DNA of 64,000 nt from assembly GCA_036570545.1 (NCBI GenBank), contig DATCXZ010000092.1, positions 5,589 through 69,588 on the forward strand. The letters are read 5' to 3'. The translations under genes were made by a program, and so were the position numbers. Numbering within the stretch: position 1 is the first letter of the stretch; each line of letters opens with the position of its first letter. Positions 51,988 through 60,089 of the stretch are shown in pieces. Below the pieces are notes generated by a model that saw nothing but the letters and a program-made list of their open reading frames with translations, was not told where the DNA came from and did not search any database. This stretch comes from Pelagibius sp036570545 (GTDB lineage Bacteria > Pseudomonadota > Alphaproteobacteria > Kiloniellales > Kiloniellaceae).

Positions 51988-53349
51988 TCACCAGGCCAGC
52001 ATGGAACCGAGATTGGAGGCGCTGGTCGGATAAGCGAAGACCACCTCACGCAGGTCGTCAGCAGTGAGATCGGCGCGCATGGCGAGGGCGAAGACGTTGA
52101 TGAGTTCGTCAGCCTGCGGCCCCAGCAGGTGGGCGCCGAGAATGCGCCCGCTCTGGCGCTCGATCAGCACCTTGAAGCCGGCCGCCTTCTCGTTCACCCG
52201 CCGGTTCGCGTACCAGCCCGCGGTCTGCTGGCAATTCACCCGGAACTCCAGCCCCTTCTCGCGCGCCGTGTCTTCGCCGAGGCCGACGGAGGCCAGCGGC
52301 GGCACGGTGAAGACGACGCTGGGAATGGGGCCGTAGTCGGCCGTGCGGTGGTTGCCTTCCAGCATGTTCACCGCCACGACCTCGCCGTCGCGGCTGGCAA
52401 CCGGTGTCAGCGGGGGCGCCATTTGGGCGGCATCGCCGGCGGCATAGACCAGCGGGTTGGTGCGGCTTTGGAGGAACTCGTTTAACGACAGCCTGCCTTT
52501 GTCGTGCGCGACACCGGCGCGATCGAGCTGCTCTGCATCGATCGCCGGCACGCGGCCGGCCGCATGCACGACCAGATCGACCGCGAAACCCGGAGCATTG
52601 CCGTTGCCGGCGCTGCGCACGCGAAAGCCGTTGCCTTCGCGCTCGATGGCCGCGACGGAAGTTTCTGCATAGAGCTCGATGCCCAGCTTGCGCGACTTCC
52701 CCACCAGCCAGCCGACGAGATCCTGATCGAAGGGAGACAGGAATCGCGAGCCCTGCTCGAGGACGACGACCTCGGCGCCGGCGCGCCGCACGATGTGCGC
52801 GAACTCGAAGGCGATGTAGCCGCCGCCGACCAGCACGATTCGCCGTGGCAGCGTCTCCAGGTCGAGAAAATCGTCGCTGGTCGCCAGATGCTCCTCGCCG
52901 GCAATGCCGAGAGGCATCGGTTTGGCGCCGGTGGCGAGCAGGATATGGCGGCCTTCGAGCACAGCTGCGCCGACGGTCACCGTGTCGCGACCGGCGAGGC
53001 GGGCGCGGCCGTGGTAAGCATCGATGCCCTGCTCAGCAAAGCCCGCCTCCCTGGCCTTTGGCACCGGCTCGGTGAAGCTGCGCTTGAAGCTCATAAGCGC
53101 CGGCCAATCGATATCGAGGCTCCCATGGCGGACGCCCTTGCCGTCCAACCGCCGCGCCCGATCAGTGGACTCCGCGGCACCGACCAGGATCTTCTTGGGG
53201 TCGCAGCCGCGCAGGGCGCAGGTGCCGCCGAACGGCCGCTCGTCGATCACCGCGACCGACCAGCCGGCCTCGCGGCAGCGCTTGGCCGCCACCGTCGCCG
53301 CGGTGCCCGTGCCGAGGACGATCAGGTCATAGCGCTCAACCATGCTCAC
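51988..53349 (-). CDS. FAD/NAD(P)-dependent disulfide oxidoreductase (glutathione reductase/mercuric reductase-like)
   Basis: A 453-residue flavoprotein of the class I pyridine nucleotide-disulfide oxidoreductases. The FAD site is LIVLGTGTAATVAAKRCREA, with redox-active cysteines in GGTCALRGCDPKK, NAD(P) site RIVLVGGGYIAFEFAHIVRR, second FAD motif NPLVYAAGDAAQ, and dimerisation domain ending FAYPTSASNLGSMLAW. The C-terminal HPT motif of glutathione reductases is replaced by YPTSASN, so the acid-base His is missing and the true substrate is unclear. Start at 53347-53349. Confidence 0.87.
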   Translation of the reverse strand: MSMVERYDLIVLGTGTAATVAAKRCREAGWSVAVIDERPFGGTCALRGCDPKKILVGAAESTDRARRLDGKGVRHGSLDIDWPALMSFKRSFTEPVPKAREAGFAEQGIDAYHGRARLAGRDTVTVGAAVLEGRHILLATGAKPMPLGIAGEEHLATSDDFLDLETLPRRIVLVGGGYIAFEFAHIVRRAGAEVVVLEQGSRFLSPFDQDLVGWLVGKSRKLGIELYAETSVAAIEREGNGFRVRSAGNGNAPGFAVDLVVHAAGRVPAIDAEQLDRAGVAHDKGRLSLNEFLQSRTNPLVYAAGDAAQMAPPLTPVASRDGEVVAVNMLEGNHRTADYGPIPSVVFTVPPLASVGLGEDTAREKGLEFRVNCQQTAGWYANRRVNEKAAGFKVLIERQSGRILGAHLLGPQADELINVFALAMRADLTADDLREVVFAYPTSASNLGSMLAW

Positions 53350-53364
53350 TCTCCCACCCCTGTT

Positions 53365-53410
53365 GCGCCAGAGACTTCACTGCCAGGACGGGATAGCAGG
53401 TCTCTGGCGC
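53365..53410. repeat. Inverted repeat in leader of the disulfide oxidoreductase gene
   Basis: GCGCCAGAGAC (53365-53375) and GTCTCTGGCGC (53400-53410) pair perfectly over 11 bases around a 24-base loop, 16 bases upstream of the oxidoreductase start on the minus strand. It could be an operator dyad or a 5' mRNA hairpin. Confidence 0.5.
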
Positions 53411-53878
53411 TGCCGCCGTCCAGCAACAACCCGGTCGCCCTGGCAGTTCCATGTTTTCCTCCGAAGCGGGACCAAGCGCGAGACGTCAACCGCTGCGGAC
53501 GTCGGAACGTTCCTTCATCGGCGCCTTTGCCAAGGCTCCGACTCTGGCATCGACGTCCTGATCGGGCGATGGCAATAGGAACTTTTCCGCGACTAAGAGT
53601 CCTCTCTGATTGGGGTTATCGAGGTCAAGCTGCTCCTGATCGGCGTCGTCGTCGGGTTCGTCGTCCCCGTAGGTCACTCGCTTCTCTTCGCAGTCGGCGC
53701 AAGGCCGCCGCATGATGGGGTCAGGAGAGCGAGGCGCCTCAATCTGTTTCACGACCTTGCGGGCTAACGCCCGCAGGCTCTGGACTCTCAACGAGGTCGC
53801 CTGGCCCGTCGTCCCCACGGGAACGATCCGGTTCACCCTCTCGGGTAAGTTCTTTGCTTTCGTCCCTGCCGATCGGTT
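53411..53878. other. Intergenic region between oxidoreductase and IS110 element
   Basis: About 470 bases. It must contain the oxidoreductase promoter and one end of the IS110-family element. A minus-strand frame at 53486-53836 (116 codons, with CADCEEKR and an acidic DDEPDDDADQEQ tract) is open, but I cannot relate it to a family and its start overlaps the presumed IS end. Confidence 0.35.
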
Positions 53879-54928
53879 TCAGGCTGCGGCCAGAGCGGCA
53901 TCCGCACCCGGCTCCTTGCCAAAGCGGAACTCGGCCTCATCGCTCCACATGCGATGCAGGGTGACGGCGAGCTTGCGGGCGACCGCGACGCGTGCGCGCG
54001 CCATGCCGCGGCGTTTTGCGATGCTCATGCCCCAGGCCCGCAGGCTGGACCATTTGCGGCTGCGCACGAGTAGCGAGTGCGCAGCCTCGTAAAGCGCCGT
54101 GCGGGCGAGCTCGTCGCCGCATCGGCTGACCCTGCCCTGGATGTCGGTCTCGCCCGACTGGTAGCGCGCCGGTGTCAGGCCGAGATGTGCGCCGACGTCG
54201 CGCGAACGTCGAAAGCGGTCCGGCCGGTCGATCGTGGCCCGGAAGGCGAGCGCCGTGATCGGCCCGACGCCCGGCACGCTCATCAGCCGGCGGCAGATCT
54301 CTTCCCCGCGGACGATGTCGAGAACCTGCCTGGTCAGCCGCTCAAGCTGAGCCAGCATCGTGGCGAGGATCGCAAGCAGCGGCTCGACCAGTCGCATCAT
54401 GTCGGCGTCGTCGCCGGCGAGCTCGTGGACCCTGGCGGCAAAGATCTTGCGCCCCGGCGTGCCGAGCTTGAGGCCGGCTTCGCGCAGCGCCGCCCGCACC
54501 ACGTTCTCGAGCGAGCGCATCTGGTTCAGAACCGCACGCCGCGCCACCAGGAGCGATCGCCACTGCCGGCACTGTCGGCTCTTAACGTGAACCTGCTTGT
54601 ACCAGCCCGTGCGCATGATCTGCGCCAGCGCCCGGGCGTCGTTGCGGTCGGTCTTGTTCGGCATAGTCTTCATCGCCGCATTGGCTCGGCGTGTCTCGAT
54701 GCAGGCCGCGGCCAGGCCGGCGGCGCATAGCTCCTCGTGCAGCCACGCCGACAGCGAGCAGGCTTCCAGCCCGATCCGCTCCAGATCCAGCCCCAGCTCC
54801 GACAGGGCCGCGATCAATGCCTGCGGCTCGCTCGCCGCGCGCACCTCCCGCACGATGCGTCCGGTCTCGTCGACCACGCAGATCGCCGTCTCTCCCAAAG
54901 AAACGTCCAGTCCGGCAAAGTACTTCAT
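53879..54928 (-). mobile_element. IS110-family insertion sequence, transposase (DEDD type)
   Basis: A 349-residue IS110-type transposase. The N-terminal RuvC-like DEDD domain starts MKYFAGLDVSLGETAICVVD, continues with IGLEACSLSAWLHEEL and MPNKTDRNDARALAQIMRTG. The C-terminal Tnp20 domain has RRLMSVPGVGPITALAFRAT and HLGLTPARYQSGETDIQGRV, with the serine region around SRCGDELARTALYEAA. Start at 54926-54928 after AAAGGAGCAG. The frame seems intact and may be active. IS110 elements lack long terminal inverted repeats; their non-coding end specifies a bridge RNA, here expected upstream of the gene at 54929-55020. Confidence 0.9.
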
Positions 54929-55024
54929 GGCTGCTCCTTTCCGATGCTTGTGGCGGTTCATCACAGACCACGTTCCGACATCCCGATAGGAGCAGCTACC
55001 CCCTCGATGACGGTAGGGCCCCAA

Positions 55025-55140
55025 TCACCCCATCTGACTCGAAACTCTTGTGGCGCGTGCGAGACAGCGGGTGAGTAGCATCACTGAGGCGGCATAGAGG
55101 GAGGCTTCGGCGGAGGTGATGGCGGCCTCGCAGCCCTTTG
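55025..55140 (-). mobile_element. Probable IS5-type transposase C-terminal relic
   Basis: On the minus strand the stretch ending at a stop at 55025-55027 reads GCEAAITSAEASLYAASVML and LLTRCLARATRVSSQMG. This is like the last 35 residues of IS5-type transposases (pattern DFE-x-I-SAEA-LYAASVMLLTRRLAR). No upstream part in this frame is recognisable. It abuts the IS110 element. Confidence 0.4.
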
Positions 55141-55498
55141 CGAGACGGCACTGGTGTCATTGTGCTCGACTCGGTTGCGCTCGCTTCGAGCACGGCGGGC
55201 GCTTGGTTGACGCAACGGCGAGGCTGCCTTGCTTGGCAAGAGCGATTCGCTGGCGCCGTTCTCATCCTCACGGGCGAGCATCTTCTTTCTGCGGGAGGCG
55301 GTCGCCGCCGATAGTCATCCAGGCTTCACATGCTACGGCCGGAAGCGGTGTCATGCGGCGCCTGCAGGACCCGTCCACCGCGCCGGACCCCAACCAGCTT
55401 TGGCTATTTTGACCCTAAGCCGATTGGGGCCGTGAAGGAGGGCCGCCTGGGTCTTCCTTTTCTTCTCCTCACCGCAAGGCAGGTTGGGCCGGCGGCTC
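55141..55498. other. Intergenic region, no gene recognised
   Basis: About 360 bases between the IS relic and the small zinc-ribbon gene. Frames on either strand are short and Arg/Pro-rich without likeness to known proteins. It probably contains more insertion-sequence debris. Confidence 0.35.
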
Positions 55499-55663
55499 TC
55501 ATGGACCAGCAACAATGCCCCAGGAGCCGATGATTGAGCTGCAGCAGGAACAGAGCAGGAATTCTTCTGGACTAATGGAACTTGGATTGAACAGGGCGAA
55601 AGTGTTGACCTTGCCGCAACTGTGGCAAGTGACCCTGACGTGCTGCCAAGGAGTATCTTTCAT
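55499..55663 (-). CDS. Small zinc-ribbon-like protein
   Basis: A 54-residue protein starting MKDTPWQHVRVTCHSCGKVN, with a second pair CSCC, giving a CxxC...CxxC arrangement that suits a zinc ribbon. A strong GGGAGG sits five bases before the ATG at 55661-55663, the main reason to call it. No family assigned. It is isolated among mobile-element remains and a truncated hydrolase. Confidence 0.55.
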   Translation of the reverse strand: MKDTPWQHVRVTCHSCGKVNTFALFNPSSISPEEFLLCSCCSSIIGSWGIVAGP

Positions 55664-55929
55664 ATCGCCTCCCTTTTGCTTTGCCGACGCCCGGCCGGAT
55701 GCTGGTGAGCCGTCCATGCAGGTCGATGAAGAGCATCCGGCCCCGCAACCACCTGCCAGTTGGCGTCCGGCCGTTCGAGCATGCAGTGGTGCGCGAGCAT
55801 GACTTCGCTCATCTGCTGATCATTGCACTGCGTCAGCGCATAGCTGCAAAGCGCGACGATGCGCCGGCCGCTGAAGCCCGCGGTCGCTGCCTGTTCGTGC
55901 TCCATGAGTATCGACCAGTCATCGTCTGG

Positions 55930-56216
55930 CCTTGCCCAAGACCTCGGCCTGTCTGTTCAACTCCACGAACTTCGACTATCTGCCTCGCAACATGGCTATC
56001 AACACTGTTCTTTGCGCCGGCTTCCTCACTGATCAGTGCGTAGAGCAGACCGCCAAGGCCGGTGCCAGCCGCGGTTACCGCATGATCTGCCTCACCGACG
56101 CCTGTGCTGCCAACACTGATGAACGTCATCGCCGGGCTCTCGAACGCCTCGTGCCCTACGGCCCTCCGATCGAATGCTCCGTCGTCCTGGATCTGCTGGC
56201 AGCCATCAGTGATTGA
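55930..56216 (+). pseudogene. Isochorismatase-family hydrolase, C-terminal fragment
   Basis: About 95 residues resembling the C-terminal half of cysteine hydrolases: PKTSACLFNSTNFDYLPRNM, INTVLCAGFLTDQCVEQTAK with the nucleophile Cys, SRGYRMICLTDACAANTDER and a final ECSVVLDLLAAISD. The N-terminal half with the catalytic Asp is absent; the upstream DNA does not encode it in any frame I could recognise. It is distinct from the intact YcaC-like gene at 11.6 kb. Confidence 0.65.
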
Positions 56217-56317
56217 GCTGTCGCAAAAGAGGAGACAACCGGGACTATGGGTGCGACTTAGGTATCTCTGCTAAGATCCCGACTTGAAAGAGGCGGCGGA
56301 TTGGAGAGGAAACCGGT

Positions 56318-58081
56318 GTGGCTGACGGATTGACCCTGGCCCGCGCGAGGAGTCCGGCTATTCCTACCGACCGCTTCCTGATCGGCGCGGCGATCGGCTC
56401 CGGCAATATCGCGCTCGCCGCCGAGCGGGGCGGCGCCGACTTCCTGCTGGCGATCAACGCCGGCCGGCTGCGCAACATGGGTGCGCCGTCCATCGCCTGC
56501 ATGCTGCCGATCTTCGACGCCGGCCCGATGACCGAGGACTTCGCCCGCCGCGAGCTGCTGCCGCTCTGCAAGGTGCCGGTGCTGCTCGGCGTCAACGTCT
56601 GGGAAGAAATCTGCGAGCCTCAGGCGATCGCCGAGAAGGTGGCCGAGGCCGGCTTTGCTGGCGCCGTCAACTTCCCGAGCTGCATGCACTTTTCCCACAG
56701 CATGCAGCAGCTCCTGGCGCGTGCCGGGCGCGGCATCGCGCAGGAGGTGGCGGTGCTCCAGGCCGTCCAGCAGGCGGGCCTGACCTCCATGTTCTATTGC
56801 GCCACCCGCACCCAGGCCCGTCTGGCGGCGGATGCCAGCCTCGACCACATCTGCCTCAATCTCGGCTGGAACGTCGGCGGCGCCATGGGGCACCGCACCC
56901 GCACCTCGATCGAGGAAGTCACCAGCGCCGCCCGCGAGATCGGCCGTCTCATCAAGCGGATTCATCCACGCGTGCGCTTCCTGCTGGAAGGCGGGCCTAT
57001 CGTGAGCGCCGAGGATCTTGGCCGCGTCGCGAATCTGGCGCCGATAGACGGCTACGTCGGCGGCTCGACCATCGAGCGGCTACCCCTCGAAGCCTCGGTG
57101 GCCGACCAGATCGACGCCTACCGCCAGGCCATCCGGCGCCGGGCGGCGCTGGACAGCCAGAGCGCCCGCCTCGTCGCCTGGGGCCAGCGCTTCGGCTTCG
57201 TCGGCCGCTCCGCGGCGCAGCTCGACTATCTGCGCCGCCTACAGGCTCTGGCCGGCTCCGGCACCGCCCTCTGGATGCTGGTCGAGCCGGGCCTCTCGCC
57301 GCAGCCCAGCCTCGACGCCCTCGCCCACCGCAGCGCAAGGCGCGGCCCACCGAACGTGCTGACGATCGACCCAAAGATCGAGGACTATCCGGCCCGGGTG
57401 AAACGCCTGCTGTTCGGCCAGGCGGAACCCGGCGGAGTGTCGCGGCCGGCGCTGGCTGACGAGACGCTGGACCTGCTGGTCATCCACGCGCCGGAAACTC
57501 TGCCGGACGCCCTGCAGCGCCGTCTCGCCGCGGCGCTCGGCGACGGCGTGTTCAATATTCCCGGCACGCGGCGGCAATTCCGGGTGGCGTCGCGGGTGGC
57601 GCTGGTGAGCCGGGGGCGCCAAGGCGCCGGAGGCTCGCTCGGCCTCGACCCGGGCCTCGCAGCGCTGCTCAAAGGCTGGACACTCTCACCGCCGCCGCTG
57701 CGCGAACGGGTGGACGACCTGTCCGCTGTCATGGAGGCCCTGGCCGGCGGGCGCGGCAGCGGCCTGCCACGCCGCAAGGACTTCACCGCGGCCGCCATGA
57801 AGCAGCTCGCTGCCCACGGCTGGCCCCTGAACGAGACCGAGCTGCACAACCTCCTGGGCGCCCTCGCCGGACGGCGGGAGGGCGGTCCAGTGCAACTCCA
57901 GCAACTTCTGCCGCTGCTGGAGCGCGGCGCCACCACCGAGACCGACCGCCGCAGCGAGAAGGACCGCATCGTCGACGCTCTGTGGCGGAACGGCTTCAAC
58001 CGCAGCAGGACCGCCGAGAGCCTCGGAATGTCTCGCAAGACACTCTACAACAAGATGCTGCGCTTCGGCCTCAAGGGATAA
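56318..58081 (+). CDS. Regulator with PEP-hydrolase-like TIM barrel, degenerate AAA region and Fis HTH
   Basis: A 587-residue protein. Residues about 8-275 are a PEP_hydrolase/TIM-barrel domain (GAAIGSGNIALAAERGGADF, GVQN-like GAVNFPSCMHF, LGWNVGGAMGHRTRTSIEEV, LEGGPIVSAEDL, GGSTIERLPLE). Residues about 280-510 are loosely like a sigma-54 AAA module but without Walker A or a GAFTGA loop (lid-like LRERVDDLSAVMEALAGGRG). Residues about 545-587 are a Fis-type HTH (DRIVDALWRNGFNRSRTAES, LGMSRKTLYNKMLRFGLKG). GTG start with GGAGAGGA 7 bases upstream. It probably senses a small acid and regulates the importer operon at 59 kb. Confidence 0.82.
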   Translation: MADGLTLARARSPAIPTDRFLIGAAIGSGNIALAAERGGADFLLAINAGRLRNMGAPSIACMLPIFDAGPMTEDFARRELLPLCKVPVLLGVNVWEEICEPQAIAEKVAEAGFAGAVNFPSCMHFSHSMQQLLARAGRGIAQEVAVLQAVQQAGLTSMFYCATRTQARLAADASLDHICLNLGWNVGGAMGHRTRTSIEEVTSAAREIGRLIKRIHPRVRFLLEGGPIVSAEDLGRVANLAPIDGYVGGSTIERLPLEASVADQIDAYRQAIRRRAALDSQSARLVAWGQRFGFVGRSAAQLDYLRRLQALAGSGTALWMLVEPGLSPQPSLDALAHRSARRGPPNVLTIDPKIEDYPARVKRLLFGQAEPGGVSRPALADETLDLLVIHAPETLPDALQRRLAAALGDGVFNIPGTRRQFRVASRVALVSRGRQGAGGSLGLDPGLAALLKGWTLSPPPLRERVDDLSAVMEALAGGRGSGLPRRKDFTAAAMKQLAAHGWPLNETELHNLLGALAGRREGGPVQLQQLLPLLERGATTETDRRSEKDRIVDALWRNGFNRSRTAESLGMSRKTLYNKMLRFGLKG

Positions 58082-58796
58082 GGTCCTGCGCCGGTAGCGG
58101 CTCCGGACGGCAGAGCACGCCGTCGAGCACCTCCGGCCACAGGGTTTCGTGCGCCGCCTCCCCGGCCGTGGCGAGGCCCAGCAGCGGGCCCTGCCAGCCG
58201 GCGGCACGGACCGTGGCGGCCACCTCGCGCGCGATGGCGCCGCGCCGCCGGAACGAGGGAAAGCCGGCGGCAAAGTCAGCGATGCGCGGAATCACCACCA
58301 CGGCCTGGGGGTCCAGCGGGCGCACCGCCGCGGCCGCGGCCGTCCCGGCAACCGCGGCAATGACGTTGAAGCCGGCGCGGCGGAACCGGCCGAGGTGGTC
58401 GACCTCGCGGGTGAAGTCCAGACCGACGTCCGCAAGCTGCTGCGCGAAGTCGACGTCCTGCTGCTCGACCGTCGGCAGGTTGGCGACGCTGGTGACGCCC
58501 GCCCGCCGCAGCCGGCTCACCTGACCAGCGATGTTCAGGAAAGGATCGGCCAGAAACAGGCCGAGTGCCCTGTCGGCGAAGCGCTCCAGCCCCGTGGCCA
58601 GCCCCGTGGCCGGCATCGTGGCCAGCGCCGCGCTCAGGCCGTCGGCACCGGCCGTCGTCGGCAGCAGCAGGGCGACCTCGGGCGGCAGGCTCTCGTGGCG
58701 GAAAGCCGGACCGACCGTCAGAACGGCGGAGGGCAGCGGCCGGCGCTGCGCCGGAGCCGAGGCACGACCGACGATCCGCCAGATCAGGAGATTCAT
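58071..58796 (-). CDS. Stand-alone TIM-barrel protein related to PEP-hydrolase family
   Basis: A 241-residue protein with VALLLPTTAGADGLSAALAT, FLADPFLNIAGQVSRLRRAG, VTSVANLPTVEQQDVDFAQQ, LGLDFTREVDHLGRFRRAGF-like and PQAVVVIPRIADFAAGFP stretches. The NLPTV and TREVDHLGRFRRAGF parts align by eye with NFPTVG and EVEMIR segments of PEP-hydrolase/TIM-barrel proteins, though shorter and diverged. ATG at 58794-58796. It converges with the regulator gene, overlapping its last 11 bases, and is divergent from the importer operon. Confidence 0.65.
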   Translation of the reverse strand: MNLLIWRIVGRASAPAQRRPLPSAVLTVGPAFRHESLPPEVALLLPTTAGADGLSAALATMPATGLATGLERFADRALGLFLADPFLNIAGQVSRLRRAGVTSVANLPTVEQQDVDFAQQLADVGLDFTREVDHLGRFRRAGFNVIAAVAGTAAAAAVRPLDPQAVVVIPRIADFAAGFPSFRRRGAIAREVAATVRAAGWQGPLLGLATAGEAAHETLWPEVLDGVLCRPEPLPAQDLIP

Positions 58797-58900
58797 TATC
58801 ACGGCCCCGGAATTACCCAGATTTACCCACTTTGGCCGCTTTCGCGCCTTGCCGACAAGCAAATATCGCGACACTCTTTTCATCGTGGAACGGACAAGAA

Positions 58901-58943
58901 GCGCCGCTGCCTGACAGGGGCTGCAAAGCCCGCGCAGCGGCGC
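58901..58943. promoter_or_regulatory. Inverted repeat in the divergent TIM-barrel / importer promoter region
   Basis: GCGCCGCTGC (58901-58910) and GCAGCGGCGC (58934-58943) pair perfectly over 10 bases, enclosing a smaller GGGC/GCCC stem. The 269-base gap 58797-59065 separates divergent starts, so this dyad is a candidate site for the Fis-type regulator or a leader hairpin. Confidence 0.5.
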
Positions 58944-59065
58944 CACAAGGCCAGGGACTCCCGCTAGAGAAGAGCCCGGCCGGGGAGGACGGCTATGACG
59001 CGCTTTTCTGCGCCTCCAGCAGGCATGGCATCAGCGGGCCGCGGACCCCTGCGGGCGGGCGGGCT

Positions 59066-60076
59066 ATGAGGCAGTTCATCGAGCGCCACAGCTTCTGGTC
59101 GTTCGTCATTCTCATCGCCCTCGGGGTCTTCCTCTGGCTCGTCTTCGCCGTCTGGCCGGAATGGCTGGAGGACGCCATCGGCCGCAAGAAGACCTTCGTG
59201 AACACCTTCCTGAACGGCCTCACCCTGGCTGGGCTCTATTTCCTGGTCGCAAGCGGCTTCACCCTGGTGTTCGGCCTGATGCGCAACGTGAACCTGGCGC
59301 ATGGCTCGATGTACCTGCTGGGCGGCTATGTCGGCTACGAGGCGGCCGAGGCGACCGGCAACTGGTTCGTCGGCCTCGCCGTCGCCTTCCTCGCCATCGC
59401 GGTCACCGGCATCCTGCTGCAGGTGCTGATCTTCCGACGCATGGGGGGCGACGACCTGCGGCAGACCCTGGTCACCATCGGCATCTCGATCATCGCCGCC
59501 GACCTCATGCTGGCGATCTGGACCGGCACCACCTACCAGTTCAACCCGCCGGAATGGCTGATCGGCGCCGTCGAGCTGCCGGTGATCTCCGCTCTGCGCT
59601 CCAGCGGCGAGGCGGTCTACCTGAAATACCCGCTCTACCGCCTGACGGTCCTCGGCGTGGCGGTAGCGGTGGGGATCGCGCTCTGGCTGTTCCTCAACCG
59701 CACGCGGATCGGCATGATGGTCCGCGCCGGCGTCAACGACCGCGACATGCTGGCGGCGACCGGCGTGAACGTGCAACTCGTCTTCGCGCTGGTCTTCGCC
59801 ATCGGCGCCGGGCTCGCAGGCTTTGCCGGCGTGGTCGGCGGCACCGCCCTCTCGATCGCGCCGGGCGAGGACATCCGCTACCTGCTGGCCTCCCTGGTGG
59901 TGGTCATCGTCGGCGGCCTCGGCTCGGTCAGCGGCGCCGCCATCGGCGCCCTGCTCATCGGCCTCGCCGAGCAGTTCGGGCTCGCCTACTTCCCGACCTA
60001 CGGGGTGGTGCTCACCTTCGTCATCATGGTCGTCGTGCTGGCGGTGCGCCCGCAGGGCGTCATGGGCCAGGCCTGA
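59066..60076 (+). CDS. Second branched-chain-type ABC importer, permease (LivH-like)
   Basis: A 336-residue inner-membrane permease with an extra N-terminal helix (FWSFVILIALGVFLWLVFAV), then the LivH core: FLNGLTLAGLYFLVASGFTL, FGLMRNVNLAHGSMYLLGGY, coupling loop RAGVNDRDMLAATGVNV and VVVIVGGLGSVSGAAIGALL. It ends RPQGVMGQA. The ATG at 59066 is chosen at the beginning of the hydrophobic N-terminus. It is the first gene of the operon H-M-K-G-F. Confidence 0.9.
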   Translation: MRQFIERHSFWSFVILIALGVFLWLVFAVWPEWLEDAIGRKKTFVNTFLNGLTLAGLYFLVASGFTLVFGLMRNVNLAHGSMYLLGGYVGYEAAEATGNWFVGLAVAFLAIAVTGILLQVLIFRRMGGDDLRQTLVTIGISIIAADLMLAIWTGTTYQFNPPEWLIGAVELPVISALRSSGEAVYLKYPLYRLTVLGVAVAVGIALWLFLNRTRIGMMVRAGVNDRDMLAATGVNVQLVFALVFAIGAGLAGFAGVVGGTALSIAPGEDIRYLLASLVVVIVGGLGSVSGAAIGALLIGLAEQFGLAYFPTYGVVLTFVIMVVVLAVRPQGVMGQA

Positions 60077-60089
60077 GGAGAGCACAGAC

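Noticed and set aside
53486..53836. 116-codon minus-strand frame with CADCEEKR and an acidic tract
   Set aside because: No family recognised, no clear ribosome binding site, and its start overlaps the presumed end of the IS110 element; kept only as a note in the intergenic entry.
58797..59065. Possible sigma-54 promoter upstream of the second importer
   Set aside because: TGG and TTGC elements occur (within TTTGGCCGCTTTCGCGCC) but GG and GC are 15 rather than 10 bases apart, so the -24/-12 spacing does not fit.
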